Assembly (NCBI GenBank): GCA_025361735.1 | Contig: JANYKD010000514.1 | Span: 1-33,162 of the forward strand | Reading direction: 5' to 3' | Length of the DNA: 33,162 nucleotides | Origin: Phycisphaerales bacterium | Lineage (GTDB): Bacteria; Planctomycetota; Phycisphaerae; Tepidisphaerales; Tepidisphaeraceae | In this document: positions 1 through 7,546 of the stretch, one piece after another | Layout of the letters: each line of letters starts with the position of its first letter | Position numbering within the stretch: position 1 is the first letter of the stretch | The notes under the pieces: generated by a model | Told to the model about the DNA's origin: nothing | Database searches by the model: none | The model's input: the letters and a program-made list of their open reading frames with translations, nothing else | Translations under genes and position numbers: made by a program

Positions 1-129
1 GCCGAACGTGGGAGCAGAACAGAGACCAACACAAGACAATCGCAGGATGCCGCCCGACACGAGATCCGGCGCGGAAAGTTGTGGTACGTATCTATTGTGC
101 TACATAATGAGCTAACAGACTACGCTTGT

Positions 130-666
130 TTAAGGCCTAGCGGTGTCCTCGGGGGCGTCGGCTGCGCCAAGGACGGTGACGGTCACGTGGCCGACGATCC
201 GGCCGTTGACGGTGTACTTGAAGGTATCCTCGGCCGCCTTGCCCAGGGGAAGCGAGGTGAGGGCTTTGGCGCTCCTCGGGTCATAGGTGAACCTGCCATC
301 GTTTGCCATCTGCACGCGAGCGCCGAACTTGGAGGTCAGGTCGAAATCGGTCACCCTCAGCGACGCGCCGCTGGAGGTATCATTCGCCAGGACGCCGGCC
401 TCGGCGTTGACGCGCAGCACCGCGCCTTCCCGCGTGGAATAGAGGTCGGCGACGGTTTTCGGAACACTTGCCGCGGCGGAGGAGAGAAGAACTCGATCCT
501 CAAGACGCTCGAGAAAGTACTCGATCATCTGGCCACGGCCAGGCGCCGCATCCGCGGACGATCCGGTCCGCCTGCGACCCAACAGCGGGGCCGACGCAAG
601 TTGCTCCGCCCACGATGCCACAACGCGGCCAATCCGCGTAGACCCACGCAGGGAATTCTTAATCAC
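130..666 (-). CDS. LEDRVLLS-motif surface protein with one cadherin/VCBS-like beta domain
   Basis: Probable exported or cell-surface protein of 178 residues. The motif LEDRVLLS at about residues 55-62 is the planctomycete-type N-terminal LExRxLxS signature, usually found near the start of large surface proteins. After it comes one beta-sandwich module with the pattern GVLANDTSSG...GRFTYDP...FKYTV...VTVTVLG, typical of the VCBS/cadherin-like Ig fold in bacterial adhesins. The GTG start at 666 is chosen because AAGGAG lies 6 nt upstream; a longer frame to 717 has no such site. The start overlaps the end of the upstream small gene by 8 nt, so the two are probably translationally coupled. The protein is very short for this class, where many modules are usual, so it could be a truncated remnant. 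Function unknown. Confidence 0.7.
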   Translation of the reverse strand: MIKNSLRGSTRIGRVVASWAEQLASAPLLGRRRTGSSADAAPGRGQMIEYFLERLEDRVLLSSAAASVPKTVADLYSTREGAVLRVNAEAGVLANDTSSGASLRVTDFDLTSKFGARVQMANDGRFTYDPRSAKALTSLPLGKAAEDTFKYTVNGRIVGHVTVTVLGAADAPEDTARP

Positions 667-970
667 CAGAGGCTCCTTTTCTAACCAGAGGACAACGCGC
701 GATTGGGGACAATTCAAAGCAGGACAATGTGTTGGTGCTAATGGTTGAACTAGTGAGAGGAGGTTGGATTCCGCAGGGGCGTGGTTGCATGAGGCGGGGT
801 GGCAGCCCCGTTGGTTCCACGGTCACCGAAAACGCCTCGTCGACCGCCGGATGCTGCAAGTCCGACACCGACTCCAAGGTAAGGAGCGACGTGGGCCGAG
901 CCGTGCCGACAAGAACCAAAACCAGGACGATCGCTATGAACAATGTGCCTTGCTTCGAGTGTCTCACCAT
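659..970 (-). CDS. small secreted hypothetical protein
   Basis: A 103-residue product that I do not recognise. The N-terminus is a plausible signal peptide: charged MVRHSKQ, then a hydrophobic run of about 14 residues (LFIAIVLVLVLVG) and a small-residue cleavage region near TARPTS. The rest is rich in Thr, Ser and Pro and has no motif I can name. Support for a real gene comes from its surroundings: GAAGG sits a few bases before the ATG, a good promoter lies at 995-1023, and its stop codon overlaps the GTG start of the LEDRVLLS protein by 8 nt. It may be a leader cistron whose translation opens the downstream gene. No homology evidence. Confidence 0.45.
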   Translation of the reverse strand: MVRHSKQGTLFIAIVLVLVLVGTARPTSLLTLESVSDLQHPAVDEAFSVTVEPTGLPPRLMQPRPCGIQPPLTSSTISTNTLSCFELSPIARCPLVRKGASGD

Positions 971-994
971 CGAGCCTTCAGGAAAGGGCTAAAA

Positions 995-1023
995 AATTTA
1001 GGGATGCAAGTTCAGGGAGTCAA
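995..1023 (-). promoter_or_regulatory. predicted sigma70-type promoter
   Basis: On the minus strand TTGACT (1018-1023, 5 of 6 to consensus) is followed by a 17-nt spacer and TAAATT (995-1000, 4 of 6). Transcription would start near 988, about 18 nt before the ATG at 970. It would drive the small secreted gene and the LEDRVLLS gene. Confidence 0.55.
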
Positions 1024-1131
1024 GAAGAAAAGAAGAATTGTGCAGGGCGCGTTCCTGTCTGGGCGTCCCCGTCTTTCCTGGCAAATGAGATGGGGACCGT
1101 TCGCCGGGCAGTCCGTTTCACACGTCAAGAC

Positions 1132-1152
1132 GGCGGTTTCGGCGAAACCGCC
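1132..1152. terminator. hairpin, possible terminator of the sulfatase operon
   Basis: Perfect 9-bp stem GGCGGTTTC / GAAACCGCC with a 3-nt loop, about 150 nt past the sulfatase stop. No T-tract follows on either strand, so a termination role is only possible; it may simply be a structured intergenic element. Confidence 0.3.
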
Positions 1153-1303
1153 CCACCAATGCCAAAGAACGGAAGGAAGACCCTTCCTGCCTTGTGGTCT
1201 ATTGAGGCCGAATGCGGTCGTCAAGAATCTTGTGCGTGCGGTCCAGGCGTAGTCAATAAAATGACAATAGATGTTGCCTTTGCGTGGCGTGCCGAAGCAC
1301 ACC

Positions 1304-3064
1304 CTACGGGTTCGGCGGCGGCGTGGGGCCTTTTTTGCGTTCGGCGTCGAGTTTGTCGGCCAGGTCTTTCACACGCTGGGGATTGGCGCTGAGGAGGTTG
1401 GTGTTTTCGCCGAGGTCGGTGGCGAGATCGAACAGTTGGGCGTTGGTGGCGCGGGGTGGGGAGGTGAGTTTCCAGAGGCCTTCGCGGATGGCGAGCATGC
1501 CGGCGTGTTCGACGAGGTGGGTGCGGGCGGTTTTGGACTCTCCCAGCAGGGCGGGGAGGACGTTGACGCTGTCGGGGGCTTGGCCGGGGGCGAGTTTCTG
1601 GCCGGTCAGGTCGGCGAAAGAGGCGAGGCAGTCAATGAGGCAGACGAGGGCATCCGACGTGCCGGGTTTCACGCGGGCGGGCCAGCGGAGGATGAAGGGG
1701 ATGCGGGTGCCGCCTTCAAAGATGGTGTATTTGCCGCCGCGCAAGGGGCCGGCCGGCTTGTGGTCGCCGAGTTTCTCGACGGCCTGGTCTTTGTAGCCGT
1801 CATCGACGACGGGGCCGTTGTCACTAGTGAGGATGATGAGCGTGTTGTCGGTGAGGCCGAGGCGGTCGAGCGTGCGGAGGATTTCGCCGGCGCAGAAATC
1901 GAACTGGAGGATGACATCGCCGCGCGGGCCCATGCCACTCTTGCCGGCGAAACGTGAATGGGGGACACGGGGGACGTGGATGTCGTGGGTAGCGAAGTAG
2001 AGGAAGAAAGGTTTGTCCTTGTTGGTTTCGATGAAGCGGGTGGCCTTGCCGGTAAGCGTGTCGGCGAGGTCCTGGTCGACCCAGCGGGCGGATTTGCCGC
2101 CGGTCATGTAGCCGATGCGGCTGATGCCGTTGACGATGGTCTGGTCGTGGCCGTGGCTGGGGTGCATCGTGAGAAGTTCGGGATGGTCCCTGCCGGTGGG
2201 CTCGGTGCCGACGGGTTTGCTGTAGCTGACTGTGATCGGGTCGGCAGGGTCGAGGCCGACAATGCGGTGGTTCTCGAGGTAGACGCAGGGCGTGCGGTCG
2301 CCGGTGGCGGGCATGATGAAGCAGTAGTCAAAGCCGAGTTCGAGCGGGCCGGGCTTGATGTCGGCGTTCCAGTCGGGGCCGGCCGGGCCGCCCAGGCCGA
2401 GGTGCCACTTGCCGACGACGCCGGTGCGATAGCCGGCTTTCTGGAGCATGGAGGGAAGCGTGGTTCGGCCGGGCTCGATGATGAGCGAGGCCTCGCCGGG
2501 GAGAATGCCGGTGCCTTTTCTGCGCCAGGGGTATTCGCCGGTGAGCAGCGCGTAGCGGGATGGGGTGCAGGTGGACGAAGTGGCGTGGGCGTCGGTGAAG
2601 CGGATGCCTTCTTTGGCGAGGCGGTCGACGTTGGGGGTTTGCACGCGGGTGGCGCCGTAGGCGCTGACATCGCCGTAGCCGAGATCGTCGGCGAGGATGA
2701 TGACGATGTTGGGAGTGGTGGCGAGGGCGGAGTGGATGGGGAGGAGGAAGAGGAGGAGGAAGGCAAGGAGGCACGAAGGCACAAAGGCACGAAGTGGCAA
2801 GAGGAAGGCACGCAGGCACGAACGCAGACCCTTCGAATACTCAGGGCGGGCTCCGGCACGAAGCGGCAGCAAGGAGGTTAAGGCATGGAGGGCGGGAGAC
2901 ATCGTTGGTACACGCACGGGCAAGGGTACTTGCCCATGGCACCCGAAAGAGGGAGAGAAGTGTCGGAGTACGGGCCGCATGGGCGAGACGGCCATGCCAC
3001 GAGAGTCTGGCGTCGGGACGTTGTTCCTGGAGGCATCGTCGAAGTTGGTTTGTTGATGTGTCAT
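1304..3064 (-). CDS. secreted arylsulfatase (sulfatase family S1), N-terminus uncertain
   Basis: Type I sulfatase, expected to hydrolyse sulfate esters on a polysaccharide outside the cytoplasm. Numbered from the ATG at 3064 (586 residues), the mature enzyme starts near 117 (TTPNIVIILADDLGYGD; metal-binding DD at 126-127). The active-site signature CTPSR is at 166-170, where Cys166 would become formylglycine; GKWHLG is at 218-223 and the metal-site SDNGP follows later. The start at 3064 is taken because it overlaps the upstream sulfatase stop as ATGA and has AGGAGG in front, at a long spacing of about 12 nt. The first 110 residues are odd: they cover repeat-like DNA, and the only hydrophobic signal segment (residues 95-115) is encoded partly by the GGCACGAAGGCAC repeat. 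Alternative starts are ATG 2902 or GTG 2782, the latter giving a normal-length signal peptide. Confidence 0.9.
   Translation of the reverse strand: MTHQQTNFDDASRNNVPTPDSRGMAVSPMRPVLRHFSPSFGCHGQVPLPVRVPTMSPALHALTSLLPLRAGARPEYSKGLRSCLRAFLLPLRAFVPSCLLAFLLLFLLPIHSALATTPNIVIILADDLGYGDVSAYGATRVQTPNVDRLAKEGIRFTDAHATSSTCTPSRYALLTGEYPWRRKGTGILPGEASLIIEPGRTTLPSMLQKAGYRTGVVGKWHLGLGGPAGPDWNADIKPGPLELGFDYCFIMPATGDRTPCVYLENHRIVGLDPADPITVSYSKPVGTEPTGRDHPELLTMHPSHGHDQTIVNGISRIGYMTGGKSARWVDQDLADTLTGKATRFIETNKDKPFFLYFATHDIHVPRVPHSRFAGKSGMGPRGDVILQFDFCAGEILRTLDRLGLTDNTLIILTSDNGPVVDDGYKDQAVEKLGDHKPAGPLRGGKYTIFEGGTRIPFILRWPARVKPGTSDALVCLIDCLASFADLTGQKLAPGQAPDSVNVLPALLGESKTARTHLVEHAGMLAIREGLWKLTSPPRATNAQLFDLATDLGENTNLLSANPQRVKDLADKLDAERKKGPTPPPNP
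2768..2826. repeat. interspersed GGCACGAAGGCAC repeat, family A copy 1
   Basis: Degenerate tandem GGCACGAA / GGCACAAA units ending in GGCACGAAGTGG, then a second partial block. The same pattern in the same orientation recurs at 5991-6027. This copy lies inside the sulfatase frame and encodes part of its hydrophobic signal segment. Confidence 0.7.
2918..2935. repeat. small inverted repeat in the sulfatase 5' extension
   Basis: GGGCAAG / CTTGCCC with a 4-nt loop. It lies between two candidate sulfatase starts (3064 and 2902), in DNA that looks intergenic, and could affect access to the start at 2902. Confidence 0.4.
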
Positions 3065-4482
3065 GGTTGTTGCTCACTCCTCCTGGCGGTCTGTTTGGCG
3101 GCGGCGTTGGCGCCGGTACGGGCGCCGGCGGGTTCGGGGAAACGGCCTTTGTCGTCGGTGTCGATGATCCATTTGTCGAGCACTGCGCGGAGCTTCTTGA
3201 GTTCCGCCTGGGCCTCGGGTTTGTCGGATGCGGCGAGATTGTGGATTTCCCACGCGTCGGTGTCGAGATCGTAAAGCTCTTCGTCGGGCATGCGCGGCTG
3301 ACAGAGGAGTTCCTGGGGCGGGGTCAGCTTGCCCTGGGCGTGCAGTTCCTTGAGGAGGTTCCAGACGGGGTACTGCTTCTCTTTGTAGGCATTCTCGGCG
3401 AGAAACGGAACTTCGGGCGTGAAGTTGTGGATGTAACGGTAGCGGTTGTCGCGGACGGTGCGGATGCGCATAGGCGTTTCGTCGCAGCGGTCGCGGCCGC
3501 CGAAGACGTACTCGCGATCGGCCTCGGCATGCTCACCCAGGAAGATCTGTCCCTGCATCTTTGCAGGTTTGGCTGCTCCGGCGATGTCGAGCATGGTCGG
3601 GGCGAGGTCGATGGCATGGAGGAGGCGGTTGTCGAGCGAGCCGGGCTTGTACTGCGGGGGCGGTGGGACATTCTTCGGCCAGCGGATGATCATGGGGACG
3701 AGCAGGCCTTCTTCGTAGCAGAACTGCTTGCCGCGGACGTGCGATTGGCCGTTGTCGCCGAAGAAGATGACGATGGTGTTGTCGGCGAGACCATCGGCCT
3801 CGAGCGACTGGAGGACGAGTCCGAGCTTGCGATCGAGCTCACTGATGTCGTCGAGATACTTCGCCCAGTCGTCGCGCGTGATCGGATGGTCGGGGTAGTA
3901 GGGGGGGAGGTCCACTTTGGCGGGGTCGGCCTTTTTGGGCGCTTTGTAGGTTCGGTGGGTTTCGCTGAAGTTGAGCTGGGCGAAGAACGGCTGGTGGGTT
4001 TTCAAATCGGCCCAGTTGGCGGAGTCGAAGGGCTTGCCCTGATAGGCGAAGTTCCAGTCGGTCTTGCCGGTGCCTTTGAAGCCGCAGGCCGCAGGCAGTT
4101 GGACGATGTTCCCCGTGAAGAACTTCGCGTCGCGCATGCGGTCCGTGAGGAGCCGGACACCCTCGGGCAGGGGTTGCTTGTTGACGGTGCGGTGATTGTG
4201 TGCGCCGATGGTCGTGGCGTACATGCCGGTCATGAAAGCCGAGCGGCTGGGCGAGCAGACGTGCCCGGTGTAGAAGCGTGTGTAGCGGACGCCCTGGGTG
4301 GCCATGCGGTCGAGATTGGGCGTCCAGACTTCCTTGGTTCCACAGCAGCCGAGGTGCGGGCCGAGATCTTCGGCGATCAGCCAGAGAATGTTGGGTCTCG
4401 GCGCGTCGGCGGCCGAGAGGCGGATCGCCTGGCCGGCGAGCAGAAACGCCAGCACGATCGCGATGAGGCTGTGGATCTTCAT
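3061..4482 (-). CDS. secreted sulfatase, heparan N-sulfatase-like
   Basis: Second type I sulfatase, 473 residues. The signal peptide covers residues 1-26 (MKIHSLIAIVLAFLLAG, cleavage after LSAADA). The catalytic fold starts at PNILWLIAEDLGPHLGCCG with a metal-site Asp at 39. The signature VCSPSRSAFMTG places the future formylglycine at Cys76. GDNG for the second metal half-site appears later, followed by RGKQFCYEEGLLVPMIIRWP. The CSPSR signature with a GPHLGCCG start and FYTGHVCSPSRS context is typical of the SGSH/N-sulfoglucosamine sulfohydrolase-like branch, though substrate cannot be fixed from sequence. The ATG at 4482 fits the signal peptide; an upstream TTG at 4501 would only add seven residues. 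The stop overlaps the next sulfatase start (ATGA), so the two are probably co-translated and act on the same polymer. Confidence 0.92.
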   Translation of the reverse strand: MKIHSLIAIVLAFLLAGQAIRLSAADAPRPNILWLIAEDLGPHLGCCGTKEVWTPNLDRMATQGVRYTRFYTGHVCSPSRSAFMTGMYATTIGAHNHRTVNKQPLPEGVRLLTDRMRDAKFFTGNIVQLPAACGFKGTGKTDWNFAYQGKPFDSANWADLKTHQPFFAQLNFSETHRTYKAPKKADPAKVDLPPYYPDHPITRDDWAKYLDDISELDRKLGLVLQSLEADGLADNTIVIFFGDNGQSHVRGKQFCYEEGLLVPMIIRWPKNVPPPPQYKPGSLDNRLLHAIDLAPTMLDIAGAAKPAKMQGQIFLGEHAEADREYVFGGRDRCDETPMRIRTVRDNRYRYIHNFTPEVPFLAENAYKEKQYPVWNLLKELHAQGKLTPPQELLCQPRMPDEELYDLDTDAWEIHNLAASDKPEAQAELKKLRAVLDKWIIDTDDKGRFPEPAGARTGANAAAKQTARRSEQQP

Positions 4483-4504
4483 GGTTGGCGTAACAATACA
4501 CAAC

Positions 4505-4534
4505 GGACCCTCCGGCCCGCAAGCCGGAGGATCC
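4505..4534 (-). terminator. strong hairpin between the lysine-rich protein and the sulfatases
   Basis: 12-bp stem (GGACCCTCCGGC with GCCGGAGGATCC, one G-U pair in the minus-strand RNA) and a 6-nt loop. It lies after the stop at 4557 and just before the sulfatase ATG at 4482. Only a short T-rich stretch follows, so it may be a weak terminator or attenuator between the upstream gene and the sulfatases. Confidence 0.45.
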
Positions 4535-4556
4535 GCTGAATTGGCGAGGCCCAGCC

Positions 4557-5213
4557 CTATTTGTTCTTGTTCTTCTTGCCCTTGGCTTTCTTGGCAGGCG
4601 TGGGCGGCGTCTCCGTCGCGCCGACTTCGACGCGCAGCGGAGAGCCGAAAGAGGGAGTCACCTTGACGCGTTGGGCTGCTTTGAGATCGACAAGGGCCGC
4701 GGTCGTGCCGTTGATGACGACAACGGTGGCGTCGTCGGTGGTGAGTGTCCTCTCTTCGCCCGTGTCCAACTTGATGACCAGAGTTTTGCCATCAACCTTG
4801 ACCACGGCCCCGGCCAAACCCGGATCGGGGGGTAGGGCTATATCCTTGTTCTTCTTTCCCTTCTTCGCAGCGGCCGCCGGCTTGTCGATCGCGCCGACTT
4901 CAATCTTCTGCGGAGAGCCGAACGTTGGCGTTATCTTCACGCGCTGATCGGCCTTAAGATCTGCAAGCTTTGAAGTGCTCCCATAGATGATGACGACCGT
5001 TGCCTCATCGGTCGCCAGGGTCCTTTCTTCGCCCGTGTCCACCTTCATGATCAGGTTCTTGCCATCAACCTTGACCACGGTGCCCATGATGCCCGCGTCG
5101 GGCGGCACCGCTTTGTTCTTGCCCTTGCCTTTGCCGGCGCCCTTGGCTTCGGCCGAACCGGCCAGGCTGACGATAAGCAGCAACGCCACCAGCATACTCG
5201 CCCACATCCTCAT
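4557..5213 (-). CDS. secreted lysine-rich protein with two duplicated beta domains
   Basis: Exported protein of 218 residues. A signal peptide (MRMWASMLVALLLIVSLAGSAEA) is followed by a Lys/Gly linker and two near-identical modules of about 72 residues (roughly 38-109 and 130-201). Each has the order G-VVKVDGK-L--K-DTGEERTL-TD-ATVV-I-G-----L-DLKA-QRVK-TP-FGSP--VEVGA, which resembles small OB/DUF5666-like beta-barrel modules; that assignment is by pattern only. The linkers and tail are strongly basic (KGKGKNK, KKGKKNK, KKAKGKKNKNK), suggesting binding to an acidic polymer or the cell envelope. AAGGAG 6 nt before the ATG supports the start. It is upstream of the sulfatases and may share transcription with them, hinting at a role with sulfated polyanions. 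Function unproven. Confidence 0.85.
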   Translation of the reverse strand: MRMWASMLVALLLIVSLAGSAEAKGAGKGKGKNKAVPPDAGIMGTVVKVDGKNLIMKVDTGEERTLATDEATVVIIYGSTSKLADLKADQRVKITPTFGSPQKIEVGAIDKPAAAAKKGKKNKDIALPPDPGLAGAVVKVDGKTLVIKLDTGEERTLTTDDATVVVINGTTAALVDLKAAQRVKVTPSFGSPLRVEVGATETPPTPAKKAKGKKNKNK

Positions 5214-5410
5214 TGCGGTCTCCTTGCCGAATCCATTTGGTTCGGCGATGTTCGCCGCAGGCGGGGCGGTTGATTACAAAGAACCCCGCTTCCACGCCTG
5301 TCACTTTGTTAACGCATGCAAGTCGAGTTCGTTGGGACCGATAATACTTTCCAGTAAGCTACCCCAACGGAATTGAGCCTCGTTCGTTGAACCTTTTGCC
5401 GGGAACTGAT

Positions 5411-5953
5411 GTGAATCCCGATCGTGCCAGGACGCCCATCCCGATTGACGCCGCCACCCGCGAGGAAATCGCCGGGTGGGTCGAAATGCATTGGGATGCC
5501 GTGTTTGCGGTGTTGTACCGCATGGCCGGCAATCGGCAAGAGGCCGAGGATCTGACCCAGGAGACGTTTCTGCGGGCGGCGGCGCAGCGTGGATCGTTTG
5601 CCGCGGGTACGAATCTCCGGGCGTGGCTGATGCGGATTGCCAGCAACGCGTTTGTCGACGGACGGCGCAGGGTGCGAATCGCCCGGACCACGCCGCTGAC
5701 CGACAATTTCGATGTCGCCGCAGCCAGTGTGGAGCCTGCGGGCGCGATGGTGAGCCATGAGTTTGGCGACGCACTGGCTGCAGCGCTTTTGGAACTGCCG
5801 GAGACAGGCCGGATGGTGTTTCTCCTGCGAACTCGCGAGGAATTGTCCTTCCGGGAGATAGCAGAGACCATGGGCATTTCCGAAGACACGGCCCGCTGGC
5901 ACATGTTTCAGGCCCGGCAGCGACTGATGGAACGGCTGGAAGGGTGGCGGTGA
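5411..5953 (+). CDS. ECF-type RNA polymerase sigma factor
   Basis: Sigma-70 family extracytoplasmic-function sigma factor, about 180 residues, directing RNA polymerase to a dedicated regulon. Region 2 is seen as VLYRMAGNRQEAEDLTQETFLRA, with the usual RAWLMRIASNAFVDGRRR following; region 4 is LELPETGRMVFLLRTREELSFREIAETMGISEDTARWHMFQARQRL in overlapping pieces, a typical helix-turn-helix. There is no extra C-terminal domain. The start is uncertain: GTG at 5411 (weak GGGA upstream) is preferred over TTG at 5387, and both precede the conserved part. The anti-sigma gene follows 121 nt downstream, an unusually wide gap for such a pair, filled partly by an interspersed repeat. Target genes cannot be deduced. 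Confidence 0.9.
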   Translation: MNPDRARTPIPIDAATREEIAGWVEMHWDAVFAVLYRMAGNRQEAEDLTQETFLRAAAQRGSFAAGTNLRAWLMRIASNAFVDGRRRVRIARTTPLTDNFDVAAASVEPAGAMVSHEFGDALAAALLELPETGRMVFLLRTREELSFREIAETMGISEDTARWHMFQARQRLMERLEGWR

Positions 5954-5990
5954 TGGTGTTCAATTCCGGAGAGCGGTAAGCAAAGGGATT

Positions 5991-6027
5991 GAGGCACGAA
6001 GGCACGTAGGCACGAAGTGGAAGAAGG
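5991..6027. repeat. interspersed GGCACGAAGGCAC repeat, family A copy 2
   Basis: GAGGCACGAAGGCAC, then GTAGGCACGAAGTGG and a purine-rich end, matching the copy at 2768-2826 in sequence and orientation. It sits in the gap between the sigma and anti-sigma genes and may have separated a once coupled pair. Confidence 0.75.
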
Positions 6028-6074
6028 CGCTTGGCGGTTGAGCGCGATGGGCGAAACGACAGGCAGGTGAGGTC

Positions 6075-6980
6075 ATGGATTGCACACAAGCACGGGAACT
6101 GATGCTGGGCGCGGAATCGCTCGCTGATGACGCGCTGGCGCCGGAGGTGGGTTCTCACCTCGGCGGTTGTGCAGCCTGCGTAGCGGTTTTGGCGAGGCTT
6201 CGCGAGATGGAGGCGGCGGCCCGTGCATTGCCTGTCCCGGCGGGGTCGGCCGAGGCGAAGGCGGCGTTCCTGGAGCAGCTCCGAAGTGCGCCCGCGAGCC
6301 GTGCGGCAGCCCCACGTATCCTGCGCGTCAGGTGGACATGGACCTCGCGGGCCATTGCCGCATCCATTCTCCTGTGCATCGGCCTGGGGGCGTGGCTTGT
6401 GGTTGCCAATCGCGGGGCCGCTGCATCTGACGTGGTCATCGATCGCCTGGTGGCTTGGAACGTCGCGTTGACCGAGGCCAGTTCGCCGCAGGAAGCCGGC
6501 CGGATCTATGCGGACCAGGCGACGGCGCTCAAGCAATCGCTGGACCGCGACTCTGTGTCCGGCGACGCCAAGGAACTCGGCGCCAAGCTGCTGGAAAACG
6601 GGGCATGGCTCTCGGTTAACAGCGATCCTCTCGCCAGGGCGGATCGTTTTTGCCATGTGGCGGACCTGCTCCTGAAGCGGATCCAACCCGCGGCGGCCGC
6701 CGGCGACACGCGGTCGGTGACCAAGCTGAGCCGCCGGTATCACCAGATCGTTTCCCGCGGTGTTGACGGGCAACTGGGTCGCGTGCAGCCCGCGGTCATC
6801 AGTGATCCCGAACGCAAACGCCACTACGATCGTGTGGTTCGCAAGAATGCGGATCTCGACCAGCGATTGCAGGATGTGGTCGAGCGATCCCCGGAACCCA
6901 CTCGCAAAGCCATTCGCCGAGAGGTGGGGACTTCCAAACGTGGTGCCAAGGAAACGCGCGATTCGCGACTCACTCAGTAG
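6075..6980 (+). CDS. membrane anti-sigma factor with ZAS-type zinc motif
   Basis: Probable partner of the upstream ECF sigma factor, 301 residues. The cytoplasmic N-terminus carries a zinc-binding anti-sigma pattern with HLGGCAAC giving His28, Cys32 and Cys35 (H-x3-C-x2-C). A single transmembrane helix spans about residues 91-112 (RAIAASILLCIGLGAWLVV), preceded by arginines, which puts the remaining 190 residues outside the membrane. The outer part is mostly alpha-helical and charged, ending in basic, Gln/Arg-rich helices; I do not recognise it and it is the likely sensor. GTGAGGTC precedes the ATG. Release of the sigma factor would require zinc-domain displacement or proteolysis, as known for this family. 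Confidence 0.85.
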   Translation: MDCTQARELMLGAESLADDALAPEVGSHLGGCAACVAVLARLREMEAAARALPVPAGSAEAKAAFLEQLRSAPASRAAAPRILRVRWTWTSRAIAASILLCIGLGAWLVVANRGAAASDVVIDRLVAWNVALTEASSPQEAGRIYADQATALKQSLDRDSVSGDAKELGAKLLENGAWLSVNSDPLARADRFCHVADLLLKRIQPAAAAGDTRSVTKLSRRYHQIVSRGVDGQLGRVQPAVISDPERKRHYDRVVRKNADLDQRLQDVVERSPEPTRKAIRREVGTSKRGAKETRDSRLTQ

Positions 6981-7033
6981 GGGCGTCGCTGCGCCGCGGC
7001 ACGACGTTGTCGCGATGAATTGCCCCTTGGGGA

Positions 7034-7546
7034 TCAATAGACGAGCGCACGGCGTGGTGCGGCCGAGCCGCCGAGGGTCACGGTGTTGTTCCCATTGGTG
7101 ACGCTGATCGTTGCCGTTACCCGCACCACACGATTGATTTGCGTTTTCGGATCGGGCTGGATGTCCGCGACAAAGGAGCATGCTCCCACATTGGAAGCCA
7201 GTACGTGGGGTGTCGCGTCACCGACGAGCGTCAATGTCAGGGTCTTGGCCGTGGCGTTGTAGCTATAGGTTCCCTCACTGCCGTCCGGGCGGATGACATC
7301 GACCGATGCCGCGCTCACCTGGACCGCGTCGGCCTTGCGGACCTCGCCCATGATCTGGTCCACGGCCACCCGGCAACTCTGGGCGCAGCGGATGAACTGG
7401 TCGTTGGCGGTGATAGCCTGACATGAGGCGGTGAAGGCGGCGGCGATGGCTCCGAGGAGCAGCGCGCAGATGGTCAGGCTCATCATCGCATCGATGAGCG
7501 TAAGGCCGCGACGGTTGCGGGATCGTATGCGTCGTGCGGTGCTCAT
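7034..7546 (-). CDS. pseudopilin-like protein with prepilin signal
   Basis: 170 residues. The prepilin peptidase site RRG/LTLIDAMMSLTICALLLG is near residues 12-32: cleavage would follow Gly14 and leave a hydrophobic helix for membrane insertion and pilin packing. Position +5 of the mature protein is Asp where nearly all type IV pilins and pseudopilins have Glu, a conservative but rare change. The remainder is a small beta-rich head with two Cys near AQSC and one in GACSF. By size and gene order it resembles the minor pseudopilins PulJ/PilW-like proteins. The start overlaps the preceding gene as ATGA, so it is the third gene of a pilin operon. Confidence 0.8.
   Translation of the reverse strand: MSTARRIRSRNRRGLTLIDAMMSLTICALLLGAIAAAFTASCQAITANDQFIRCAQSCRVAVDQIMGEVRKADAVQVSAASVDVIRPDGSEGTYSYNATAKTLTLTLVGDATPHVLASNVGACSFVADIQPDPKTQINRVVRVTATISVTNGNNTVTLGGSAAPRRALVY

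Larger units (their letters stand above)
971..1303. other. intergenic region, 333 nt
   Basis: Lies downstream of the sulfatase pair and upstream of the small secreted gene, both on the minus strand. It holds the promoter at 995-1023, a perfect 9-bp hairpin at 1132-1152 and a weaker one (AGGAAG ACC CTTCCT) near 1170-1186. Open frames here have no family features or ribosome binding sites. Confidence 0.6.

Noticed and set aside
1012..1302. 96-codon minus-strand frame downstream of the sulfatases
   Set aside because: No ribosome binding site or recognisable features, and it spans two hairpins and the -35 side of a promoter.
2918..2935. GGGTACTTGCCC shared with the reverse strand near 9742-9753, taken first as a dispersed element
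   Set aside because: Twelve shared bases are expected by chance in a window of this size and the flanks differ.
2794..4539. 581-codon open frame on the plus strand opposite the sulfatases
   Set aside because: It is the antisense of two genes with clear catalytic motifs; its translation is Val/Gly/Glu-rich without domains, a usual effect of high GC third positions.
5309..5327. Short stretch (AACGCATGCAAGTCGAG) like the 5' part of 16S rRNA
   Set aside because: The similarity ends after about 17 bases; no other 16S segment lies on either side, so it is not an rRNA gene or fragment.
5301..7181. 626-codon minus-strand frame opposite sigma and anti-sigma genes
   Set aside because: Arg/Pro-rich low-complexity product; both genes on the other strand have family motifs.
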